A DNA stretch of 64,000 bases, from positions 71,553,421 to 71,617,420 of the forward strand of contig OZ007570.1 of the NCBI GenBank assembly GCA_963931925.1. Direction: 5' to 3'. The number at the start of each line of letters is the position of its first letter. Position 1 is the first letter of the stretch. Positions 55,201 to 64,000 of this stretch are shown here, one piece after another. Both the position numbers and the translations under genes were made by a program. Source of the stretch: Onchidella celtica. Lineage: Eukaryota; Mollusca; Gastropoda; Systellommatophora; Onchidiidae. The notes below the pieces were generated by a model, which made no database searches, had not been told where the DNA came from, and was given only the letters and a program-made list of their open reading frames with translations.

Positions 55201-55819
55201 ACTGGATTCGTTGAATAGTGGAAACGAAAACTTGAATAATACAAATGAGAATAAGATATCCACAGAACTTCCAGGTCTTCAGGCACGGCTACTTCAGGAT
55301 ATTAACTACGGTCTCTTGTCTCTCACATTTGCGATCCTCTCATATATATATACACACATTCGCACAGAGCTTTCCAGAACACACAAGACCACCGATCCCA
55401 TTCTCCTTGGATCTAGTAGGTTCTACTGACCCACAAATCAGCCAATAAGATATTAATATTCCCCCCAAGGTCAATCTATTGTAAACAAAATCTTCGAGAG
55501 AGTTATGGGAAAGAAAAACAGAACACGAATGGTACAGGTCAAACCTAGGTCGGCGACGCTGCTAGTGAACAAACTAATGAAAGGGGCGGGGTGGGAGAAA
55601 CTTACCACTACACATAACAACACACAGAGGAGTGTGGAGGGTATTTACACGCTATAATCATACTGTAAAGTTGTGAAGCAATGGTCTTCACACCAACACA
55701 CGGGAGTTCAAGGGACAACTTTTAGGGTGGTGGTGAAAAAGATTTCAGGTACTATAAAATTGTCAACCTTCGAGAAACGAACGAATACGAGAGTTAGATG
55801 AGAACACTAATCGGCGAGA
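52216..55819. other. Unassigned intergenic sequence
   Basis: AT-rich, with homopolymer runs (G-run at about 53347-53357). No gene is recognised except a weak exon candidate at 53650-53830. Confidence 0.45.
53650..53830 (-). CDS. Weak exon candidate, unknown protein
   Basis: ATG opens about 60 codons of protein-like composition (MAVEKIAKKPRSVSENETQL, then a Glu-rich stretch, MVREIERMESENVL) up to a possible donor GTAAAT near 53660. No family is recognised and no second exon was found. Confidence 0.2.
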
Positions 55820-55823
55820 TATA

Positions 55824-56247
55824 GGCCCATTGCGAATGACGTCACAGGGTGTTTTTGCTTTGTACTTCCGACACCTAAAATGGCGGATGGATCAGCTGAC
55901 GAGTGTAACTTCGAGATATGTCTAAGAGGTTAAAATACCTGCTGGTTGCATTGCAGTTGACTGTTATGACAGGGGTGGAAAGGATGGATCCAAGCTGGTC
56001 AGATTCCCTACCATCCGTGTAAACAACTTGTAACAAGGGAAAGGAAGTGAAAGAATTGACCGAACGTCTCCCATGTGCGTTATAACACACGTGTTATTGT
56101 TTACTTTTTTTTTGCTCGCCGCCGATTGGTTCTCGATGCCTGAAGTGCTCACGGTGCAAATCAGCTAACGAATCAAAGTCAGTGCTACCATCGCCATGGT
56201 GAGGCGTCGGTCTTGAGAACTAAAATGGCCATTATCCGCAATGGGCC
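55824..56247. mobile_element. Short CRE-bearing DNA transposon, copy B
   Basis: A 424-bp sister of 29233-29661, flanked by TATA on both sides. Ends GGCCCATTGCG and CGCAATGGGCC are perfect inverted repeats, better preserved than in copy A. It keeps the CRE, GGATGGATCAGCTGACGAG-type sequence and the inverted CCAAT box. Confidence 0.87.
55837..55844. promoter_or_regulatory. CRE palindrome in transposon copy B
   Basis: TGACGTCA at the same offset as in copy A. Confidence 0.6.
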
Positions 56248-57169
56248 TATAAAGATTTATGTCATCCGTTCAAGAGTCGCACTGAAGTGAACGAAAACTG
56301 ACCTTTGTTGTGAACGCGGGGTGAGACATCCGTTGGGTGAAAAATGCATTGTCACACATGGGCGTTTTCACGATATTCAGTAACGAACGCAGTTTAAGGA
56401 CAAGAGAAGACAGGTACTATTAATTCGTAAATATACTGAAAGGTTTGTTGAAAAGTTTCTGTTTTATCAGTTGTATGTTAAGAGCACAGTGGATTGCAAG
56501 GTTGCACTTGAGAATGGAACTGACTCATGGCTAGTCACGGTCGAAAGGAACTGGCTGTTAACAATGTAAACACCACAACCCTTCCAATCCTAACATACTA
56601 GGATTATACCTTATGTCATCTTCATCCTTCTGTTACATTAAGTTGCAAAGGAAGCGAAAAAAAAAAGGCAACAAGGGTGGATCCAAAAAGCCAGTGAAAT
56701 ACGGGTACATCCACCCAGTCAGAATTATTCACAGAGCTAATCTCAAAACATTAACTACATGAGTAATCGTTTATATAAATCTGCCACTGTTGTGCATCCC
56801 ACATAGCCAGGGCTACAAAATTAGAAGTATGGAACAATGCAACCTACAGAAGGATGAAGCAGAACATGTCTGATGCGCATTTGAAGTTGCAAACATTTTC
56901 ATTCATCTCTCTGTGCCCGTGGTCTCATGATATTATTATTTTTTTTTTTTTCAATAAACTTCCGTCATGTTTCGCATCGATCCTTCCCAGAAACGTAACA
57001 CGTAACACTGATTACTTGAGAAGCCAGAATTTCAAAAGAAAAATTTCAGCAACAAGTCTCTCAACGGTTATAAATCCGATGGAGTCCATGAACTGTCGAG
57101 TCCCACACTTTCAGATGTTTCTATAATGCGATATGGGTTTGTTTTGTGTGTGTGGTATAAAACTCCATT
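56248..57169. other. Unassigned intergenic sequence
   Basis: Nothing recognised. Confidence 0.45.
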
Positions 57170-58405
57170 TGTAAAAGGTTCCTAATGTCGCACGTGGGAG
57201 GATGACGGAAAGTTCCTGATGTCGCAAAGGGAGGATGGGAGGTCTCTGGGTAAGTATGGGAGGTTCCTGGCGTCGCACAAAGTGGAGAGAACGTCTTTGG
57301 TGAAGAAGAGGGACAGTGGGAGGTGTCCCTGATGAAGAAGAGGTATGATGGGAGACCTGTGTCCCTGGTGAAGAAGAGATATGATGGGAGACCTGTGTCC
57401 CTGGTGAAGAAGAGGTATGATGGGAGACCTGTGTCCCTGGTGAAGAAGAGATATGATGGGAGACCTGTGTCCCTGGTGAAGAAGAGATATGGTGGGAGAC
57501 CTGTGTCCCTGGTGAAGAAGAGGTATGGTGGGAGACCTGTGTCCCTGATGAAGAAGAGATATGGTGGGAGACCTGTGTCCCTGATGAAGAAGAGATATGA
57601 TGGGAGACCTGTGTCCCTGGTGAAGAAGAGATATGATGGGAGACCTGTGTCCCTGGTGAAGAAGAGATATGATGGGAGACCTGTGTCCCTGGTGAAGAAG
57701 AGATATGGTGGGAGACCTGTGTCCCTGGTGAAGAAGAGATATGATGGGAGACCTGTGTCCCTGGTGAAGAAGAGATATGGTGGGAGACCTGTGTCCCTGG
57801 TGAAGAAGAGATATGATGGGAGACCTGTGCCCCTGGTGAAGAAGAGGTATGGTGGGAGACCTGTGTCCCTGGTGAAGAAGAGATATGATGGGAGACCTGT
57901 GTCCCTGGTGAAGAAGAGGTATGATGGGAGACCTGTGTCCCTGGTGAAGAAGAGGTATGATGGGAGACCTGTGCCCCTTGTGAAGAAGAGATATGATGGG
58001 AGACCTGTGCCCCTTGTGAAGAAGAGATATGATGGGAGACCTGTGCCCCTTGTGAAGAAGAGATATGATGGGAGACCTGTGTCCCTGGTGAAGAAGAGGT
58101 ATGGTGGGAGACCTGTGCCCCTTGTGAAGAAGAGATATGATGGGAGACCTGTGTCCCTGGTGAAGAAGAGATATGATGGGAGACCTGTGTCCCTGGTGAA
58201 GAAGAGGTATGATGGGAGACCTGTGCCCTTTGTGAAGAAGAGATATGATGGGAGACCTGTGTCCCTGGTGAAGAAGATGTATGATGGGAGACCTGTGCCC
58301 CTGGTGAAGAAGATGTATGGTGGGAGACCTGTCCCCCTGGTGAAGAAGATGTATGGTGGGAGACCTGTGCCCCTGGTGAAGAAGAGGGATAGTGGGAGGT
58401 CCCTA
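57170..58405. repeat. 36-bp minisatellite, 29 full units
   Basis: The unit runs from TATGATGGGAGACCTG to GGTGAAGAAGAGA, 36 bp, 29 full units between about 57340 and 58385, with degenerate related units on both flanks. Variation is at a few fixed sites (GAT/GGT, TCC/CCC, GTG/ATG, AGA/ATG). As 36 is divisible by three, both strands stay open: a 373-codon plus frame of RYDGRPVSLVKK repeats and a 464-codon minus frame of SSSPGTQVSHHI repeats. No signal peptide, domain or promoter marks either as a gene. Confidence 0.93.
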
Positions 58406-58444
58406 ATGCCTCATTTGGGTGTGTGTGTGTGTGGAGGGGGGTAG

Positions 58445-59360
58445 TGCAGGGTTCCAGTAACATAGTAACCAGCAGGCGAATGCAGTCAACCCAAACGGAT
58501 ATCAAGCAACAAAGACTGAATTATCTTAACCTATTACCTTATCTGTAGCTTACACTGTCTCCAGCTGCGAAATGACAGTAATATATGACCGAAGCTTCAA
58601 GATCATTGTTCTGATAGCAGTACTAGCAGTTTCCAAGAGGAGGCTTACATGAGGATGGAAAATGCACTCTTTCAATAATAGCTTTAAAAATGCAGGGCCG
58701 GGGGGAGGGGGGTATGTTACAACTGCCAACTTTAGTTACCGGCATTGCAGTGTATTCGACATATAACTCGTTGACTCCAACAATAATATAACAGTAGGAT
58801 GATGGATGTATACTTCTCACCTGAATGCATATTTTGTGTGTCCATTATCACCACTTTTCACCACCTTGACCGTGACCCATGAGGAATTCTAATAGTAACG
58901 TGTCCAACTTCATCCATTGTATCTTCGTGTTGTTTGACGGACCAGTTCTCCCAGATTAATTATTATTGGCAATACAATGAACGTTGGACGAAATCAACAT
59001 AACGAAATAAATCTACGACTAAATTTTATCATAATTATTACTGGCTGTGTTTGAGATGTTATTTTTCAGAGTACAATATAACAGTGCGTGACATTTTCAA
59101 CTTCGACGCCTAGAAACAATTCCTCTTGGGGTGTGAACGTTACAGAAAATGTGGTGGATGCGAAATGTTTATTGTTGGTCACGCCTACGAGATAAGCACC
59201 CGCTGAGTGCCTTAAATGGCTTGTGTTGACGACAACATAAACAAGAATATTACTTCTAGCTGTTTCCTTTAATGGGGCTCTAACGTTACATAACTATGAC
59301 TATTTTACTATTATTACTACGGAAGACCCCAAAGAGATATATATATGTCACAGTGTGAAT
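58445..59360. other. Unassigned intergenic sequence
   Basis: Nothing recognised; a G-rich run lies at 58697-58711. Confidence 0.45.
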
Positions 59361-59535
59361 TAGAATCCAGGGGAATTTTGAATTCCACTATTGAAGATTA
59401 GAATTCCAATCTGTCCTAGGGTAAATTAGAATTCTCATTTGCACTGAATAAATCCAAGTGGAGAATGGAATTCTAATCTCTCCTAGGGGCAGATTGGAAT
59501 CCAAATTCTAGTTGAGATTAGAATTATGGTTTCAA
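59361..59535. repeat. Cluster of AATTAGAATTC-type inverted motifs
   Basis: Variants of GATTAGAATTCCAATCT occur several times in both orientations, together with two copies of TCCTAGGG, so the stretch can form alternative hairpins. Origin unknown. Confidence 0.55.
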
Positions 59536-59549
59536 TTCAAGAACTGCAA

Positions 59550-59940
59550 GTATCATACTCTGTTGGTGACATGTTGGGGTAAAAATCCATCAGGCCAATG
59601 GAACAAACACTGACGCACGTCTTCTGCCTTGCAAAGTAATGGAGAAGAAGTTGCGAGACCCAGACTGCCAAATGTTTAAACTGTACAGTACAGCCAGGAT
59701 TATTAAAAACTGGTTTACATATGTGGATTTAGTTGATATGAAATCCGTGGAATTCCCTGAATTAAACGACTTAGCAGTGAAGAACCTATGTGAAGTAACT
59801 CTCATTCAAGTTTCACGCCAAGCAACATGCTGGCAAGCATCTGGCGCATCGAAAAAAACCGTGTGCAAATGCAAGATCTCATGAAATATGAAACGATGTT
59901 GTTGCCGCAAAGCAGGAATTGCATGTAGCACAAAGTGCCA
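59550..59940 (+). pseudogene. Remnant of an integrase-type element (KRBA2-like), broken
   Basis: The plus strand reads MEKKLRDPDCQMFKLYSTAR, then VEFPELNDLAVKNLCEVT, and ends in a cysteine-rich region (CKCK, then RCCCRKAGIACS and KCHPHS). This layout resembles the C-terminal part of integrase-bearing elements related to KRBA2 proteins (Ginger or LTR-type origin, not resolved). It is a broken fossil of about 390 bp without ends or catalytic core. Confidence 0.5.
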
Positions 59941-62900
59941 CCCACACAGTAGTTCTTGCACAAATAATTAACACTTAAGTATCATAAACAAACAATATAG
60001 TCTTGTCTCTGACAGATTCGCTTTGGGTCACACTCTGGCTTAATTTCTTCAGCTTTGCCATGATTTTTCTGATTCTTCACGAATCGGTACAGGTTTGTGC
60101 AGAACATGGGCGATAACTGTATGAATTGGATATAGGATCTGTGAGATGTGTTCGTGCTGTATGATGAGGTGCAAAAAAATAAAAAATTATGTTAAAATTA
60201 ATGCTTGTTTGATTTTTGTTTTTATTTGGTAACTCACTCTCATATCCCACTACAGTAAAGAATGCACACTTCATTATTATGCCTGTCATAACAAAGAGTT
60301 CTTGTCCTTTAGCCTCTCTCGTTTTAACTTTTCTACTGAACATTGTTGTGCACGGATCTGTTTATATCAGCGTATGTGTTTATCAATACAAAACATCACA
60401 TTTTAATACTCTGAGCAACGGAGACATAGACGCCGGAAAGAACTGCCGAGTGAACATCTCCGTCAGGGCGTGAAGTGTCCCAGGGTTTGGTCTCGCTCGA
60501 GAGACCATCCTGTCTGTAGTAGAAAACAAGATTTCGGGGAAAACCCATTTGGTTGAATGTAGGTCAGTCATCAAATAGAGTGGTGAGTGAAGAAGGTGAG
60601 GCAAGCAACTGGTCATGAGTAAAGCTCAGACTACTCATATCAACTGACTAATATGAATTAATGCAATGTTTGTCTCACTTAAGAGCAAGGTTAAGGTCAC
60701 AGAATTTGGGAATTTTGTAAAATTGATGAAGTCTATTCTCTCAATAGAACGTAGGGCATCAGATGTGTAATCATTTGCTGGAATTGGGTTGTATTCTCTT
60801 AAAAGGAATGGGAGAAGAACGCAATAATTAGCTAATGTATAGGACGGGGATGAAACGTGTGTGCTAGGATTCTACAATACCGTTCCCATCTCACACAAAT
60901 CTTTAAGGAGCTGAAAAACGTGAAATACCGTTGATATTGTAATCGTTATTTGTAGTAAAGGCACTGTTTTTACTGCTGTTATCAGTCTGTTCACTTGCTC
61001 AGCAGCAATTGCTTTTACCTCTTCCTGAAGCCCTTTGGGTACGTCATTGTCTCTGATCTCCTGAATGTCTATGTAACGTTTCCTCATGTCGTACCTGACT
61101 TATTTGTTTTACACGCTGTTGTCACGTACCTTTTATAATTGTTGTCCACATGCTTTATAATGACTAGTTTCGCGTAACGTTATGCCTTTGTTTATGTGCG
61201 TATGTGTGTGTGTGTGTGTGTTTGCGTGAATCTGTGCATATATGTGTGTGTATGTGATATTTGGCCATATCATTTTCCAACTAGGTTTAGTAAGACATGT
61301 GAAGGAATCTGTAGCAGACAAGAAAATAACCTGCCTCTTAAGTGTCATAACTTTGGATTTTAGTTTAAACTGCGATACCAGAAACACAAAAAGATAATGA
61401 TAAATTTCATGTCATAGTATCTTGTTTCACATCCGTCATTTGCGGATATATAACTGCAATTAGTGAAGCAGTCACACAGATGGGATAAACAGGTTAAAGA
61501 AAGCATACACTGTGTCCCTGGAATCAGCAAAACTCTTTCATTTTCTTGCAGAATGAAACTATTTGATGATGCCAAATTAATGTCATAATGACACCATGGT
61601 ATCACTCCACGTTACTTCTGGTTCACTAAGTGTCGTACATTATTACAATTATAATTTTACCCTGTTTCATTCCTACAGGTGGGGATGGTGTACAGATAAA
61701 TTGTCTATTTGTCTACGACACACACGTGAAATGGTTTTTTTAAAAATGAAAAAAACAAAGGAAAACAAACAAAACAAAACAACAAAAAGAATAAAGAAGA
61801 GGAAGAACATCTGTCTACTTTATCTTTCCTTAATCTTTCTTTGCCCTCTCACTTTGAGAGCCTTTGATTTTTTATTATTTCTCTAACTCAGCATGTCTAC
61901 ATTTGCATTTTCTGTCCTCCGAAATGGAGATATCATAATTATATTTCCTAAGCTTTAAGCCATCTCTGTCAACTTTCTAGGACTATGACATTTGCTTACA
62001 AAAGTAGATTGACATCGCCAACGAAACCGTTAAAAAATGCAAACATTTGTTATGAATAATTCATGCATGGACATAATCTCTTCTTTTGCAGCATTCCGCC
62101 AAGTTGCCCATTTTCCAGCAATTCTTAGTTTTTGCTGTGTAAAACAAATTAACCTTAGGATTTCCAGGAGAAATTATTGTGACCTGCCGGAACGTCTGAT
62201 TTTACAAGGCTAATTATTGACCCAGAAATTGCAGTAAAATAATTCTGATGAAGAGCCAAAATTCATCGTCATTGAAAAATCCAAGGAGATACTTGGCAAA
62301 CGCAGTATTAGAGTTAATTATAGTGCTGATTGGAACTCCAATCATAAGAATGAAATTAAGCTTGACAATGCATGATAATTAAGTAAGAAAAAAACATAAC
62401 ATTTTAAAAAATCTGCAGGGTCGCAGAGGCGGCTCGGGGAAATGCGGCGGAAAAAAATGGCAGAAAATATTCTACGTGGGAAAGTCTACATTAAAATGAA
62501 ACAGTCAATAAATAGTACAATGAGCGCAGGCATACATGCGCAACTTTGTTGTGTTGCAGTCGAGACACATTTTTTTTAGTTTGTTGAAAGTTTAATTCAA
62601 GAGAATGACTGGAGGTGCACACATGTCATACAAGACAAGGGCAGCGTGTTGTACGGTCAACAGGAACGTGAGACCAAGATATGAGTGTCACATGAGAGTA
62701 GGTCACATGTGCCTGCCTAACCTAAAGTACAGGACAACGAATAATAATAACAATCTTATAATAATGAGAGCAGGGGGTAAACTGTCTGTGACGCTTGTGC
62801 ATTTCATGGCCATTCAAGCTAGACACTTGAAAGGCTGGCTTAGTTTTTGCGTTTGACCACGTCTTATATTTTTTTGAAAACTGTGAAACGCCTTAGCGTT

Positions 62901-63599
62901 TAAACCCCGGCTAAATTCCTGGTGTAGTTTTTATGATTGTTAGAGTGTTGCGTATCGGTGTAGCAATCGATACTCAGTATCGACGGCTGTCATTTTGCGC
63001 AAACTTCGGCATGACGTCTAAGCATTTATTTTCATGGCCTTTGAGCGAGACACTCACAATTTTGGTATATCTAGGCCTAGGCCTAATGTTTTTTATCCTG
63101 TCGAGCTGCATGGATGCCGTATTGTATGTTTATAATATAATTGTTATAGATGGCGATTCCGCAATCTCTTTACTGGGCGCGAGCAAACCCGATACACAGT
63201 ATCGAATATGCTATTTCCTTTGAGCGTGGCCTGCTTGAAAGTAAACAAGACATGTGCTCAGTTTGATGTATACCCTGAAGGGGAGGTCCTCCGCCCGTCC
63301 GCGCCAGTCAAGAAAACACACTAAAGAGGGGACTTTTGAGCGGCCTTATCAAATGGCTGGGTTTAGTATTTGTATGGGACAAAGAAAGAAGAAAGAAAGA
63401 AGGAAAGCGCGGGTTAGGGGAGGTCATCATATTAATTATGTTTGTTTACATTTTGGTAAGTGGCGCGGACGGGGGGAAGACCTTCCCCCTGAAGTTTTGC
63501 GACCATGATTGTCCGGTAAGCTAATAGTTTTAAAAAACTCAGCATTTGTCTAACCTGTCTTTGCAGTCTCTCAATCTCTTTTGTTTTGTTTGCCACTCT
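59941..63599. other. Unassigned intergenic sequence
   Basis: A TG microsatellite lies near 61205-61221. A minus frame at 60872-61087 (MRKRYIDIQEIRDNDVPKGL and on) looks somewhat protein-like and has a TAAGTCAG acceptor-like site just upstream, but no partner exon. A perfect palindrome CGATACTCAGTATCG (62969-62983) and a near copy (63192-63206) are present. No gene is supported. Confidence 0.4.
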
Positions 63600-63627
63600 C
63601 CGTTCGGAGAACGGGCGCATTTACTAG
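63600..63627 (+). mobile_element. Helitron 3' end, family B
   Basis: A perfect hairpin CCGTTC-GGA-GAACGG, then GCGCATTTA and CTAG followed by T, the same design and largely the same sequence as the end at 36129-36154. The matching 5' end was not found, so the element length is unknown. Confidence 0.65.
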
Positions 63628-64000
63628 TAATAATAATAATAATGATAGGCCTAATAATAAAAGCTTACAAAACAAAAAGTGCGTCTCTCTCTCTTAAATA
63701 GGTTACAAGTAACAAACAAACAAAAAAAACATGTCTGACCAAATTACTGTCATCTGCCCCCAAACTGATATTATGTAAATCATCTTTATTGAGCACATCC
63801 TACTTCCAGTAGCGGGGATGGTCTAAATAAGACTTACTGAAATCAAGCACCGATGTTGATTTTAACCCTCTAACGCATAATATACCATATCTGGAAAAAC
63901 ATACTCGGCGACCAGTGTTCTAAATTTATTTTTAAAATTTGATGTATTTCTGATGCATCATTTTACAAGACTATCATGGCAATACTTTTCTTCTTTCTTC
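63628..64000. other. Unassigned sequence
   Basis: A short AAT microsatellite, then nothing recognised. Confidence 0.45.

Noticed and set aside
57323-58444. Long array of near-identical 36-bp repeats as a CRISPR array
   Set aside because: Units are contiguous with no spacers and the window is clearly animal DNA; it is a minisatellite.
57323-58505. 373- and 464-codon frames as real genes
   Set aside because: Both are forced open by a repeat length divisible by three; no start context, domain, signal peptide or splice pattern supports them.

Overview
This window is animal nuclear DNA. It is intron-rich and AT-leaning, full of microsatellites, and thick with LINEs and DNA transposons; there are no bacterial operons. 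The mix (EGF/FN3 receptor with phase-1 exons, intronless class A GPCR, several LINE lineages, piggyBac, PIF-Harbinger, hAT, Tc1 and Helitron copies) fits a lophotrochozoan, most likely a gastropod mollusc. That placement is inference; no marker gene here fixes the species.

Layout. 0.9-16.1 kb (+): the 3' part of a multi-exon single-pass receptor gene: EGF-like, FN3, split FN3, EGF-like, EGF-like and FN3 exons, then a membrane/tail exon and a stop exon, all joined by phase-1 introns. Its introns hold a broken piggyBac copy with a recognisable TTAA end (2.4-4.45 kb), a decayed hAT transposase (12.3-13.2 kb) and two copies of a small inverted-repeat element. 17.1-19.7 kb: a PIF-Harbinger element with its two genes tail to tail, a HARBI1-type transposase end (+) and a MADF/Myb-like partner (-). 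20-31 kb: microsatellites, LINE tails, Helitron ends, a foldback repeat, a Tc1 fragment, a CRE-bearing short transposon and a hAT-type short transposon. 34.5-36.2 kb: a LINE fragment abutting a Helitron. 39.1-40.1 kb (-): an intact GPCR. 41-44 kb and 48.5-51.8 kb (-): two LINEs of different clades, each with one uninterrupted ORF of over 1000 codons. 55.8 kb: a second CRE-bearing element. 57.3-58.4 kb: a 36-bp minisatellite open on both strands. 59.6 kb: a broken integrase-type element remnant. 63.6 kb: another Helitron end.

The most striking observation is in the PIF-Harbinger element. Both convergent genes are followed, 21 and 24 nt after their apparent stop codons, by perfect 16-nt matches to the metazoan replication-dependent histone mRNA 3' stem-loop (GGTCCTTTTCAGGGCC on +, GGCCCTTTTCAGGGCC on -), with a third, decayed copy between them. 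If real, this DNA transposon would use the histone-type, non-polyadenylated 3' end, which would tie its expression to S phase. I know of no described case, but I could not search.

Only two host genes are confidently supported (receptor and GPCR). A few open segments that might be exons are listed at low confidence. Long stretches show nothing I can identify, and are marked as such.
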